A DNA stretch of 41,395 nucleotides from the NCBI GenBank assembly GCA_030149525.1, contig JASBRJ010000025.1:1-41395 (forward strand), given 5' to 3'. The stretch comes from a bacterium (GTDB lineage Bacteria > Vulcanimicrobiota > Xenobia > Xenobiales > JADMJV01). Position 1 is the stretch's first letter. Each line of letters opens with the position of its first letter. Both the position numbers and the translations under genes were made by a program. Under the pieces are notes generated by a model. That model saw only the letters and a program-made list of their open reading frames with translations. It was not told the DNA's origin and made no database searches. Positions 8,518 through 17,240 of this stretch are shown here, piece by piece.

Positions 8518-9857
8518 CCCGCTGGACCGAACTCGACCCGCGCTCTCTGGCCCTCTTCCGAATCATGTTGGGCCTTCTGGTCCTTATGGACACCGTGGCC
8601 AGGCTCCCTTACCTAAGAGACTTCATGACCGACGAAGGCGTTCTCCCTCGGCTGGCCCTGGTCGACTCTCCTTACTCCGACTACTGGCTCTCCTTTCATC
8701 TAGGGAGCGGCAACCTGGGCGGCCAGATCACCCTTTCCCTGTTGACCGCAGGCCTCGCCGTGGCTATGATCGCAGGCTACCAAACTCGCCTGGCCACGAT
8801 CGGATGCTGGCTCCTGGTCAACTCCGTCCAGGCCCGAAACCCTTTCATCGGAGACAGAGGAGACCTCCAACTCTCACTGCTTCTGCTGTGGGCCATCTTC
8901 TTGCCTACCGATCAGGTTTGGTGTTTCAAAAAATCCGCTCGCCCCAGGTCCGCTCCAAGACTAGCAGTGGCCGGCCTGGTGACTCAGTTTGCCTCCATCT
9001 ACCTCTTCACCGCCATGCTCAAAACCGGAGACTTCTGGTTGGCGCGAGGAGACGGCCTCAAGTTTTCCCTCCTGAGCCCTATGTTCGCCGCCCCGCTTGC
9101 CTCCAAGCTCGCCACCCTTAGCGATCCTGTTTTGCGCCTCCTCAACTACTCTGTTATCGCCGGGGAACTCTTTGTGGGACTTCTCTTACTGAGCCCCTTC
9201 ATGGTGAGTCTGTGTCGCCAAATGGCGGTCGGACTTCTTTTGATTTTCCATCTCACGGTGCTAGCGACTTTCAGCCTCGGCCTCTTTCCTCTGATAGGAG
9301 CCGTCACGCCGTGGGTACTCCTACCAAGAGAGTTTTGGGACCGATTCCAGCCGCCCATGGAGAACACGCAACAAGCTGCCGATTCCCACTGGAGGCTTCA
9401 GGCGCGTCGAGCCTTCCTGTTGGCTTTGTTGGTGCTGAGCCTTCTCTCCAACCTGAGCACTCTTGGCCTCGAACGTCCCAACTGGATGAGCAAACTCAGT
9501 TCCATAGTCAGGGTCGAGCAGCACTGGGAGCTGTTTTCCCCCCTCCCCCCCATCAACGGCTATTTTCGTGTGGTTCGACTCTCCCCTGACGGAGAAGAGA
9601 AAGTGCTTTTTCAAGGGCCGCCTACCACAGCTCATCCGCAAGCCCAGGCATTCCCCGGCCATCGCTGGAAGATGTTGATGTTGGCCACCATCTACCCGGA
9701 GTTTTCGTTCTTGAGAGAACCGGTCGCTCGCGTTTTGGCCAGAAAATTCGGTAACGACTCCTCCGGCAAGATTCGCTACACTTTTACGCTGAATCCCATT
9801 TCCGAAAAGGGGACTTTCAAGCCTCCGGTGATTCAGAGCCTCTGGAGAGAGCCGTAG
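8514..9857 (+). CDS. HTTM-domain integral membrane protein 3 (VKGC-like)
   Basis: The third tandem HTTM protein, 447 residues. Signature blocks are LDPRSLALFRIMLGLLVLMD, NPFIGDRGDLQLSLLLLW with FLPTDQVW, and the C-terminal EQHWELFSPLPPINGYF then GHRWKML. The DGW of the other copies is NGY here, so it may have diverged in function. The start overlaps the stop of HTTM 2 as ATGA, and its own TAG shares a base with the GTG of the CPBP gene (TAGTG), so the three genes are translationally coupled. Tandem paralogues with sequences this different are more consistent with distinct jobs in one complex or pathway than with recent amplification. Confidence 0.85.
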   Translation: MTRWTELDPRSLALFRIMLGLLVLMDTVARLPYLRDFMTDEGVLPRLALVDSPYSDYWLSFHLGSGNLGGQITLSLLTAGLAVAMIAGYQTRLATIGCWLLVNSVQARNPFIGDRGDLQLSLLLLWAIFLPTDQVWCFKKSARPRSAPRLAVAGLVTQFASIYLFTAMLKTGDFWLARGDGLKFSLLSPMFAAPLASKLATLSDPVLRLLNYSVIAGELFVGLLLLSPFMVSLCRQMAVGLLLIFHLTVLATFSLGLFPLIGAVTPWVLLPREFWDRFQPPMENTQQAADSHWRLQARRAFLLALLVLSLLSNLSTLGLERPNWMSKLSSIVRVEQHWELFSPLPPINGYFRVVRLSPDGEEKVLFQGPPTTAHPQAQAFPGHRWKMLMLATIYPEFSFLREPVARVLARKFGNDSSGKIRYTFTLNPISEKGTFKPPVIQSLWREP

Positions 9858-10960
9858 TGGAGTCCCGCAAGGCCATTCTTATCCTCTCAATGCTCCTCAC
9901 AGTGGGTCTACTGAGTTATCGTCTCTACACTTCCCTTTCCAATCCCCCTCAGCCACTCTCGACCCATTTCGTGGAAAATTTGGCTCTGGCGGGAGAGTTC
10001 AGCGGCCCACTTCCCCTGGACATCGACAAAGCACTGACTGCCCTCGCCCTCCGTTTAGAAGACAACCCTGCCAAAAGGGCGGTTATGGAAGGCAAACCTG
10101 CCGAGGACTTCTCCCAGTTGCCCTCCGCCTATCGCCTCTGGTCGAGCTATCTCCAGGCTCCGAGTCCCGCAGCCAAAACGGCACTCCAAAAAGAAGCCTA
10201 TGAGAGGCTCCTTCGGCTTCTCACAGCTTTCGTAGGCGGATCGCTTCTTGCGGTCGTTCTCCTGGCCGCTCCCTGGCTCTTCCCGGTTAAGGAGGATATG
10301 GAAAGGGAATGGCCGGCACCCAGTCCCACTGTAGGCCTGGTAGTTCTAGCCGCCTGGTTGACGTTGGACTTCCTTTTTCTCTGGATGGTGCAACACTCGC
10401 CACTGCTCCAATGGAGCAGGTTCGATCTGGTCTTGTTGGTCCAGGCAGTCAGCTATCTCATCGCAGGCGGCCTTCTCTTTCGGTTCTGGTCTTGGAAAAA
10501 CTGGAAGCCCTGGAGGACGCTTGACGGTAAAAAACTCCTTTGGGGCTACCTCGCTACCGTAGTTCTTCTTCCACTCGTGGAACGGCTGACGGGCTTGTTC
10601 ACGGGTGTGGAACCTGCCGTCCAGCTTTCGCTTCTCCCCTACTTTCAGGGGCTGACAGTCTGGCAAGGCGCCGGCCTCTCTGTCATCGCCGTGATTTTCG
10701 GCCCCGTCTTTGAGGAGCTTCTCTTTCGAGGCTTTTTACTGGGAAGTCTCCGCTCAAAATGGGGCGACGGCAAAGCACTCCTGCTCTCAAGCCTGATCTT
10801 CGCTGCCGTCCACGGCAACTTCTGGGGTTTCCCGGTCCCCTTTGTGTTCGGCCTGATCACCGGCAAGTTGGCATTGCGCACCGGCTCCCTGACCACGGGA
10901 ATCGCTCTTCATTGCCTGTGGAATCTCTCTACTCTCGGGATGATTCTGGTCTCCATGTAG
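9857..10960 (+). CDS. CPBP family intramembrane metalloprotease
   Basis: A 367-residue membrane protein of the CPBP (CAAX prenyl protease 2/Abi-like, Rce1) family. The three conserved motifs are near the C-terminus: EELLFRGFLLGSL (EExxxR), HGNFWGFPVPFVFGL (first His) and GIALHCLWN (second His). The N-terminus has a membrane anchor (ILILSMLLTVGLLSY), then an extra-cytoplasmic helical domain of about 100 residues before the remaining helices, longer than a minimal CPBP protein. Family members process prenylated proteins, peptides or bacteriocin-like substrates inside the membrane. The start is a GTG at 9857 overlapping the stop of HTTM 3 by one base. Position in the operon suggests processing of a partner handled by the HTTM or exporter proteins, which is inference. 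Confidence 0.88.
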   Translation: MESRKAILILSMLLTVGLLSYRLYTSLSNPPQPLSTHFVENLALAGEFSGPLPLDIDKALTALALRLEDNPAKRAVMEGKPAEDFSQLPSAYRLWSSYLQAPSPAAKTALQKEAYERLLRLLTAFVGGSLLAVVLLAAPWLFPVKEDMEREWPAPSPTVGLVVLAAWLTLDFLFLWMVQHSPLLQWSRFDLVLLVQAVSYLIAGGLLFRFWSWKNWKPWRTLDGKKLLWGYLATVVLLPLVERLTGLFTGVEPAVQLSLLPYFQGLTVWQGAGLSVIAVIFGPVFEELLFRGFLLGSLRSKWGDGKALLLSSLIFAAVHGNFWGFPVPFVFGLITGKLALRTGSLTTGIALHCLWNLSTLGMILVSM

Positions 10961-10993
10961 AGTTCAGCAAGACTGTTTCCCAAAACTCCGAAC

Positions 10994-12694
10994 ATGAGCG
11001 TCATGTTGAGGGAAAAGCCGAGCTCCCATCAGGGGACAGCCTGGGAAGCGTTAGAGAACCCTCTTTTCCGCGCCCTCTGGATTGCCACAATCATCTCCAG
11101 CATAGGCAGTTGGATGCACCAGGTGGCCGACGGCTGGCTCATGACAACCCTTAGCCCCGACCCCTTTTTGGTCAGCCTCATTCAGGTTCTCATCACGCTT
11201 CCCATGTTCATGATGGCTCTTCCGGCCGGGACCCTCGCCGACCTCATGGACCGGCGCCGCTATCTTCTCTTCACCCAGACCTGGATGCTCGTGGCCTCGG
11301 CAACTATGGGCTTTCTCACCTGGAAAGGCTGGATGAATCCGGAGTTGTTGCTCCTGACGACTTTTCTCATGAGTCTTGGTGTGGCTCTGAACTCTCCCGG
11401 TTGGCACTCGGTGACTCCCGAAGTGGTGGACAGAAAGCATCTGCCGGGGGCCGTGGCCCTCAACGGAATGGCTATCAATTGTGCCCGAGCCGTGGGGCCT
11501 GCCCTGGCGGGACTTGTCCTCTTCTATTTCGGAGCCGCCGCAGCATTTCTGCTCAACGCCCTGTCCTTTCTAGCTGTTATTCTCGTCTTGCTGAGATGGC
11601 GTAGAAAACCCGACGGCCTCAGCGCACCCCGAGAACGATTCGTGCCTGCTATGAGGGTGGGAGTCCGGCATGTGAGACACAGCCCGTGGTTGCGCACCGT
11701 TTTGGTGAGGGCCCCTCTGTTCTTGGTCAACACCTCATGCCTATGGGCCCTCATCCCCATCCTGTGCAGTCAAGCTTACGGACTGGGACCTCAACAGTAC
11801 GGGATTCTTCTTGCGATTTTCGGGACCGGCGCCGTCACAGGGGCCATTTACGTGTTACCTTTTCTTCGCAAGCGATGGACCACCGATCAGATTGTAACCC
11901 TTTTCTGGCTGGTGTTTGCAGCCTGTCTCGTGGGGTTGGGCCTGGGTCATACCATGTGGCAGGCGGCCCTTTGTCTTCTGTTCGCAGGGGTCAGTTGGCT
12001 TTGCGTTCTCTCCAACTTCCACTTCGTCGTTCAGTCGTCGGCGCCGCCGTGGGTGCAGGGCCGGGCGATGTCGGTGTATCTGCTGTTCTTTTTCGCAGCC
12101 GCCACGGCGGGAAGTGCCACCTGGGGTTATCTGGCCAAGAAGGTGGGTTTGCAAGAAGTGTTCTTGGCCGCAGGTTGCACTCTGGTAGTAGCTTCGGTAA
12201 GTCGGTTTCTGGCCCCACTGACATCTGCCGTGGATCACAACCTCCAACCTTCCAAAGCCTGGCCGGATCCCGAGGTAAATCCTCAAATTCCCATGAGTCA
12301 CGGTCCCATTCTCGTGACCGTGGAGTACGAGATCGACGAGGGCGACGCTCCCGCTTTCCGTGAAGAATTGGAGAAGCTGAGAGCTTTCCGCCATCAGAAC
12401 GGTGTGCTGCAGTGGGGCTACTTCGTGGATCTCGCCGATTCACGAAAATATCGGGAAGTCTATTTCGAAGAGAGCTGGGGAGCCCACCTTCGACACCATG
12501 AGCGGGTGACCCAGTTTGAAACAGAGGTGGCTTCAAAGGTCTACGCCTTTCATCAAGGTGAGGAGATGCCACCGGTCTACCACTACGCCTACTGCAATCA
12601 CAAGTTCCCCGCCGATTCAGAGGCACAGGCCCCCGAACAGCCTCGGACAGTGGAAACCGATAGTCGGGGGATTCCTCTTTGGTTCTTGGACTAA
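10994..12694 (+). CDS. MFS exporter (MFS_3/transmembrane secretion effector type) with C-terminal ABM-like domain
   Basis: A 566-residue protein. The first 410 residues are a 12-helix major facilitator (MFS_3, EntS-like) transporter, with the helix 2-3 loop ADLMDRRRYL as the family signature. Residues from about 435 to 535 form a separate soluble domain (VTVEYEIDEGDAPAFREEL, then GVLQWGYFVDLADSRKYREV and HLRHHERVT) that resembles the antibiotic-biosynthesis-monooxygenase-like domain often fused to this MFS group. The start is ATG at 10994, 33 bases after the CPBP stop. It is the last gene of the + strand run. Likely a proton-driven exporter of a small molecule; the substrate is unknown. Confidence 0.87.
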   Translation: MSVMLREKPSSHQGTAWEALENPLFRALWIATIISSIGSWMHQVADGWLMTTLSPDPFLVSLIQVLITLPMFMMALPAGTLADLMDRRRYLLFTQTWMLVASATMGFLTWKGWMNPELLLLTTFLMSLGVALNSPGWHSVTPEVVDRKHLPGAVALNGMAINCARAVGPALAGLVLFYFGAAAAFLLNALSFLAVILVLLRWRRKPDGLSAPRERFVPAMRVGVRHVRHSPWLRTVLVRAPLFLVNTSCLWALIPILCSQAYGLGPQQYGILLAIFGTGAVTGAIYVLPFLRKRWTTDQIVTLFWLVFAACLVGLGLGHTMWQAALCLLFAGVSWLCVLSNFHFVVQSSAPPWVQGRAMSVYLLFFFAAATAGSATWGYLAKKVGLQEVFLAAGCTLVVASVSRFLAPLTSAVDHNLQPSKAWPDPEVNPQIPMSHGPILVTVEYEIDEGDAPAFREELEKLRAFRHQNGVLQWGYFVDLADSRKYREVYFEESWGAHLRHHERVTQFETEVASKVYAFHQGEEMPPVYHYAYCNHKFPADSEAQAPEQPRTVETDSRGIPLWFLD

Positions 12695-12743
12695 GGTGCC
12701 GGCTGCACCGGTTGGTACTTCATTTTGGGCCAGGCGCAATAGA

Positions 12744-13121
12744 CTACGGCGTTTCAATTTCTTCCTGTAAAATCACATTCGGATAAACCTGATAAAGCTT
12801 ACCTTCGTAAATGATGGTATCACCTTCAGCAAGATCGACGTCGGTGTCGTCAGTTTGGTAGAAGCGCTGGAAGCCGTAAATGGGAACGTAGTCCACAGTC
12901 ACGTTCTGACCGGCTCTGAGTCGAGCAGCGGGGCTTGCCACCTGATCGACATAGAAATTTGCGGTTTCGATGGGAATTCGGGCTACCGTGGAGTCGTCCA
13001 TTCTGACATAGACATCATCGTTCGTCACCTGGTAGACCTCTCCACGGAGAATATCTGCAGAGGCAGAGGCCATGAGGGCGGCGGCGGCCATTGCGGTAAT
13101 TGCGGCAGTTTTAATAGACAT
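12744..13121 (-). CDS. Small exported protein, unknown function
   Basis: A 125-residue protein with a Sec signal peptide (MSIKTAAITAMAAAALMASASA, written here as an about 22-residue leader, cleavage near ASA-DIL). The mature part is acidic and beta-rich, with repeated short strands such as RGEVYQVTNDDVYVRMDDS and GDTIIYEGKLYQVYP, suggesting a small SH3- or PRC-barrel-like fold. I do not recognise a named family. A very strong Shine-Dalgarno (AGGAGGT) sits 6-7 bases before the ATG, and a good sigma-70-type promoter is found at 13149-13177, so it is probably highly expressed. It converges with the MFS gene. Confidence 0.75.
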   Translation of the reverse strand: MSIKTAAITAMAAAALMASASADILRGEVYQVTNDDVYVRMDDSTVARIPIETANFYVDQVASPAARLRAGQNVTVDYVPIYGFQRFYQTDDTDVDLAEGDTIIYEGKLYQVYPNVILQEEIETP

Positions 13122-13148
13122 TTCTTTACCTCCTAGTAAGAGGATAGC

Positions 13149-13177
13149 CTCATAGGCAGGTGAAGAAAGAGAGTCAA
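13149..13177 (-). promoter_or_regulatory. Predicted sigma-70-type promoter of the small exported protein
   Basis: On the minus strand: -35 TTGACT (13177-13172), 17-base spacer, -10 TATGAG (13154-13149). This lies 28 bases upstream of the start codon at 13121. The -35 hexamer is inside the 7-bp inverted repeat at 13169-13186. Confidence 0.5.
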
Positions 13178-13186
13178 CCGACTCTC
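13169..13186 (-). terminator. Hairpin GAGAGTC/GACTCTC: weak terminator or operator
   Basis: A perfect 7-bp inverted repeat with a 4-base loop (GAGAGTC-AACC-GACTCTC). On the minus strand it is 24 bases after the SIR2 stop and is followed by TTTCTT, so it could end that transcript. It also covers the -35 box of the next gene, so an operator role is possible. Confidence 0.45.
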
Positions 13187-13209
13187 AGGCGTCTATCCAT
13201 CCGGATACT

Positions 13210-14754
13210 TTAAGCTTCTTCGTCTTCAGCCCAACCCAGGGAAAGGAGCAGTTCCTGGACCTTGCTCCAGGCCACCGTATTCCGAGAGTCCTCGCTCAGG
13301 CGCGTCTGTAATCCCAGTAACGCCTCCTTCAACTCTTCTTCCGGAGGCGAAAGAAGATGGCTAAAGGTAGGATCCAGCAAATGTCCGGTGATGGACCCGC
13401 AATGCCCCAGCAAACAATCCATGAAGATCTCAAGCTTTCGCGCAGCCGCTGCCGTGGTGCCCGCGGCCTTGTCGGCAAAGTGGACAATATCCAACTCGGT
13501 TTGCCATAATTCGGCGGTGAGAGCACTGGGGGCCAGGAAAAGGGCCGTTCCCAAGCGATTACGCTTGTTGCTTCCCAGGGCTCGCCGAACATCGTCGACT
13601 GCCCGGTGAAAATTACCGTCGCGAAGAGAGAAACCCACGAACAGCATGTGACGAGTCAGCATGGTGGCCTGGACGATCCCCGCCAGAGCCGCCCGGCGTT
13701 CAGAGTAGCGAAGATAGTCTTCCCGCCGGATAACGATGTCTTCGGGCACCGAAACGCATCCGTGCATTTTCAAAAGCCATCGATTGTGAACGTCACCCGG
13801 CGTGTAGGGCAAAGTAGCCACCGGTTCTCCGGCCCCTTCAGCGGCCACCTCAAAGAGCCGATCATAATTCTGAGTGATGATCTCGGACGCCGGTAAGCAG
13901 GCTAAAAGACCGTGCAGAAGTGAGTGATCCCAGGTGCGGGAAAAAATATCGGCGATTCTGTCGTTAACATCTTGCTTTCGGGCTCGGAATCGCCTTTCAA
14001 GCACACTTCCTCGATCCAGAACATCTAGCTGTCCGAACTCCTTCAGCTCACCCTTTGTGATACCGATTTGGGTCGCCAGCTTCTCCAAAAGACCGTTCCA
14101 ACTGGGAAGCCCCGCACTGCAACTGACCCCCGCCCCCAAAAACAAAGCGAGGCCTTGCTCTACACCCACGCGGGCCAGCTTTCGTGCCTTGTCGCTGAGT
14201 TCCGGTGACAACTCCGGCCAGGAAAATCGGGTCTCAAAACGAGCCTTCTGAGCCGCAGCAAGGGCCGGTGCGGTGTAGGTCACAAGAGCAAGATCGATAT
14301 TTCTCCGAGCGACCAACTTCGTCAGATCGCGAACCAGGGTATTGATGACCTGGCCCTTAACCTTGGCTCCCCCACCGAACCCTGTACTGATAACCGGTAT
14401 GGCAAAAAGATGGCGCTCTCGCTCATTGATAGGCTTTGGGGCATGGAGCAGTGCCTTGTCCACAAACGCTTCTACCGCCTCAATCAGCCGTTCTTTTTTG
14501 CGGTAGATGATATTTACAAGCCAGGGACGACTCCGGTCGTCGGGCCAGAAAGGCACCGGAAGAACTCGCTCGTCACCCTTCTTCCACCCCTTGCACCGAC
14601 TGTCGCGAAGAGATTGAAGAGCTTCTTGAAAACCTGGCGGCTCAGGCTTGAGCCAGTAGTCTTCCACCCGGAGCAGATAATCTGTAGGCATCAGCCACCC
14701 GTCACAAGCTAGCTTGGTCAGATCTCCGCGATATATGAAGAGATGTCCGGACAT
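13210..14754 (-). CDS. Macro-SIR2 fusion protein (putative NAD-consuming enzyme)
   Basis: About 514 residues from the chosen ATG at 14754; a TTG at 14859 would add 35 residues but would leave only 9 bases to the divergent pilin gene. Numbered from the longer start, residues 40-200 resemble a macro (ADP-ribose binding) domain: GDLTKLACDGWLMPTD near 45-60 and FAIPVISTGFGGG near 152-164. Residues 235-420 are a SIR2-like domain: FLGAGVSCSAGLPSW (240-254), TQNYD (329-333), KMHG (364-367) and FVGFSLRD (407-414). A helical C-terminal domain follows. SIR2 domains of this type are NAD hydrolases or deacylases and occur in phage-defence systems such as Thoeris. Such a role here is inference; no partner gene is adjacent. 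Confidence 0.8.
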   Translation of the reverse strand: MSGHLFIYRGDLTKLACDGWLMPTDYLLRVEDYWLKPEPPGFQEALQSLRDSRCKGWKKGDERVLPVPFWPDDRSRPWLVNIIYRKKERLIEAVEAFVDKALLHAPKPINERERHLFAIPVISTGFGGGAKVKGQVINTLVRDLTKLVARRNIDLALVTYTAPALAAAQKARFETRFSWPELSPELSDKARKLARVGVEQGLALFLGAGVSCSAGLPSWNGLLEKLATQIGITKGELKEFGQLDVLDRGSVLERRFRARKQDVNDRIADIFSRTWDHSLLHGLLACLPASEIITQNYDRLFEVAAEGAGEPVATLPYTPGDVHNRWLLKMHGCVSVPEDIVIRREDYLRYSERRAALAGIVQATMLTRHMLFVGFSLRDGNFHRAVDDVRRALGSNKRNRLGTALFLAPSALTAELWQTELDIVHFADKAAGTTAAAARKLEIFMDCLLGHCGSITGHLLDPTFSHLLSPPEEELKEALLGLQTRLSEDSRNTVAWSKVQELLLSLGWAEDEEA

Positions 14755-14868
14755 CGGATACTCAGTTGCCAGGACCCGCTCCGATTCCTCCAGGGAGAAA
14801 ATTTGGACAAATCTGTATAAGGTCTCCGTAAAGAAGGCGTCAAGCTGTGGGAAAGCCAAACATGGGGA

Positions 14869-16839
14869 GTGAGAAAAAATCGGGGCAACGTCATATTAAC
14901 GGCACTGTTTGTCTCTATTTTTCTTTTCTTTCTCTCCGTCGCTCTGTTGTGGAGCAATCGCCAGGACATCGCCCTGTCACTTTCCATGGAGCACAAGCTC
15001 AAGGCGCAATCCGAAGCTCGCTCCATGGCCATGGAAGCCTATGCTCACCTCAAAGAGTATGGTGAACTCCGCATGGCAACCGATCGATACTCCGAAAATC
15101 ATGTGGAGTCGAAACTCCAACTAGTAAGCCTTCCTCCTTTCGGAGACCGAGGGAGAGTGCTCTTAGTTCAAGTTCGCTCCACCTCCGGTCCGGTCAGTTG
15201 CTACATGACTCTCCACTTGCTGGAAACCCAGTTCGCCGACAACTCCTACCCTAACCCCGTGCTCTTCTTTCCGGGTTCGGAGTCGGATGCCGGGGCCGTC
15301 TACGGCGACTTCAAATACAATCTGCTGAACGAGCCTCTTCAAGGGGACCTTGTGGCAAATCTAGGCCCGATTTTCAAGAAGGCTCCTAGCGCGGCGCAAA
15401 CACGCCCGGTCTTCATCGACAACCCTCCCGTCTTTATGGAAGACGGCAGTCTCGCCTATCTCGGCCCTGCTCTTCTCACCGCACCTCCTCTGGGGGAAGG
15501 CCAGGAGAGTCAATTCCAATGGCTCCAATTTCAGAACGGTCGATTGGAATATCAGGATATCCCAGCCCCCGACAACCTCACCGGCAAACCCATGGAAGTC
15601 GACCCTAAATCAACCCGCATCGAACTCACGGGCTCCGGAAACTGGACCAACGCGTCTGCCAGGGGAGTGGGTCCGGAACTCATCCTAGCCTCCTGGAGCG
15701 ACTCCAAACCCGGGGCGACGGACATCGAGGAGATTCGACCCTCCCTGGTCGAATCAGGCGGGCTGGAAGCCGAGCCGCTCACCGACAAAAAGAGCTCCGC
15801 GGGAGTTCAAGAATGGTTCATCCCAACCGGAGCCATGGCATCTTCGCGTTCAGTCCTCTACACCCACGCATGGCACTACGTCTATAAGCCTTTTTCAGGC
15901 GGAGTTCCCGACCAGAGCAACGCCCTTACCGCACCCATCTTGACCAGATGGCCTTGCGTGATTTCCTACGATACCTCCACAGGGAGCTGGAGCAAAGCCT
16001 GGGCTCCGCTCAAGGACAGCGGCGACGTGGCCGAGTCCCGCAGACCCAGTCAGAGCGTGTTGATGGTGGCCCAAGACGGAACTCTCTATTCCGTCACAGA
16101 GACTCAACCTCGTCAGCTTCTAACCCTGGACAAGTCCGGCAAAGTGGAGGTCGGACCCACTGTTCACGAAGGCGCGCTTTTTGTCTATAACAACGCTCCC
16201 TACCTGGTCACCGAAAACGGCTATCAAAATCTGAAGGACGAATCGCTCATCAAGGTTTCCGGGCTGCCCACAATTCTTCCAGGACAACAAGGGCCTGTTC
16301 TTGCGGCTCCGGAGATTGGCCTTATCGCCATCGACGAAGCGGGCACCAACGATCTGAGCCCGGAGGGAGCCCTGGAGATCAATGGGATAGACTACAAGAC
16401 AGTCATGCCGGAATATTTCATCAGCTACACTCTAGCCTCGAGTACTCCAGCAGTAGCGGGTAAGAACATCTACACACCCATTAACGTGTCTTTGGAGTTG
16501 AGCGCAGGTGCTGATTTTAAACCGGAGGCCAGTGGACTTTTCAACGAAGATTACTATATAGCTTACAAGCCTGAGGGAGGCACCGTACTGGCCCACTACG
16601 ACGGGGACCGATGGCACATACTGCCCAACGGGCTTCGAGCCTTCCTGGAACGGGAACGACATCTCCCTCCCAAAGTCGACCGGGTTCCAGCCGACGACGA
16701 ACCGGGAAACAAAATCGAAGCTCCCCCCGGAAGCGACCAGCTCGTAGCAGCAAGCTACGCCGGATTGCCGAGCAGCGTCAGCCGTTATACCATAGTAAGT
16801 ATCGACACTCGACCTTTCAAATTTGGACTCGGTGAATGA
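14869..16839 (+). CDS. PilX-like large pilin-associated protein (cluster B)
   Basis: A 656-residue protein with one N-terminal membrane helix (NVILTALFVSIFLFFLSVAL) preceded by a basic RKNRG, then a helical stem (SLSMEHKLKAQSEARSMAM), as in PilX/PulK-like minor pilins. The remainder is a large extracellular beta-rich domain with repeated short blocks (GTLYSVTE, GALFVYNNAPYLVTENG) that may form a propeller-like fold; I cannot name it. The start is a GTG at 14869; a G-rich stretch is directly upstream but close. The stop overlaps the next prepilin by 4 bases (ATGA). It is the first gene of cluster B and parallels the first gene of cluster A in position, not in sequence of the large domain. Confidence 0.72.
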   Translation: MRKNRGNVILTALFVSIFLFFLSVALLWSNRQDIALSLSMEHKLKAQSEARSMAMEAYAHLKEYGELRMATDRYSENHVESKLQLVSLPPFGDRGRVLLVQVRSTSGPVSCYMTLHLLETQFADNSYPNPVLFFPGSESDAGAVYGDFKYNLLNEPLQGDLVANLGPIFKKAPSAAQTRPVFIDNPPVFMEDGSLAYLGPALLTAPPLGEGQESQFQWLQFQNGRLEYQDIPAPDNLTGKPMEVDPKSTRIELTGSGNWTNASARGVGPELILASWSDSKPGATDIEEIRPSLVESGGLEAEPLTDKKSSAGVQEWFIPTGAMASSRSVLYTHAWHYVYKPFSGGVPDQSNALTAPILTRWPCVISYDTSTGSWSKAWAPLKDSGDVAESRRPSQSVLMVAQDGTLYSVTETQPRQLLTLDKSGKVEVGPTVHEGALFVYNNAPYLVTENGYQNLKDESLIKVSGLPTILPGQQGPVLAAPEIGLIAIDEAGTNDLSPEGALEINGIDYKTVMPEYFISYTLASSTPAVAGKNIYTPINVSLELSAGADFKPEASGLFNEDYYIAYKPEGGTVLAHYDGDRWHILPNGLRAFLERERHLPPKVDRVPADDEPGNKIEAPPGSDQLVAASYAGLPSSVSRYTIVSIDTRPFKFGLGE

Positions 16840-17240
16840 AGCGCCCCATCCCTCGTAAATACGCCTTTACTTTGATAGAGATTATGATCGCTATCGTCTT
16901 TATCAGTATCGGCTTTTTCGGCTACGTCGCCCTTCATTCCAGACTCTTGCACTCCGGCCAGAAACTGGAAGAAAGAGAAAAAATTCGTTCCGGCACCGAT
17001 TTTTATCAAGCTGTGGAAACGACCCGTGCCCTCAAGAATCTCAACACTTCGATAACCGGCGCTTCCTTTCTAGAGGATCCCAGGATAAAGTCTCTAGTTC
17101 GAATTCCCATCAAACCCAATTCTCATCCCAGTTGGACCAGTCTCTATCCTGAGGAATTTCGAGTTGGGGTCGATCAGGCACTTCCCATGGAAGTGGTTGT
17201 TTATCGTAACCCTTTCCAGTTAAGGTGGAACACTCGGTGA
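16836..17240 (+). CDS. Type IV prepilin-like pseudopilin (cluster B)
   Basis: A 134-residue prepilin with the leader MKRPIPRKYA and then FTLIEIMIAIVFISIGFFG. The residue before the cleavage site is Ala10 instead of Gly, a substitution some prepilin peptidases tolerate poorly, so processing should be checked. Glu at +5 is present. The size and the VxxxG-type helix suggest a GspI/PilV-like minor pseudopilin. It overlaps both neighbours: ATGA with the upstream gene and GTGA with the downstream one. Confidence 0.8.
   Translation: MKRPIPRKYAFTLIEIMIAIVFISIGFFGYVALHSRLLHSGQKLEEREKIRSGTDFYQAVETTRALKNLNTSITGASFLEDPRIKSLVRIPIKPNSHPSWTSLYPEEFRVGVDQALPMEVVVYRNPFQLRWNTR

Noticed and set aside
11855-12626. 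Long minus-strand open frames inside the MFS gene
   Set aside because: The plus-strand MFS is certain from its motifs; these have Arg/Pro-rich shadow composition and no ribosome sites.
12695-12743. Terminator between the convergent MFS and small exported genes
   Set aside because: A weak GC-rich repeat (GTGCCGGCTGCACCGG) is present but no T run follows.
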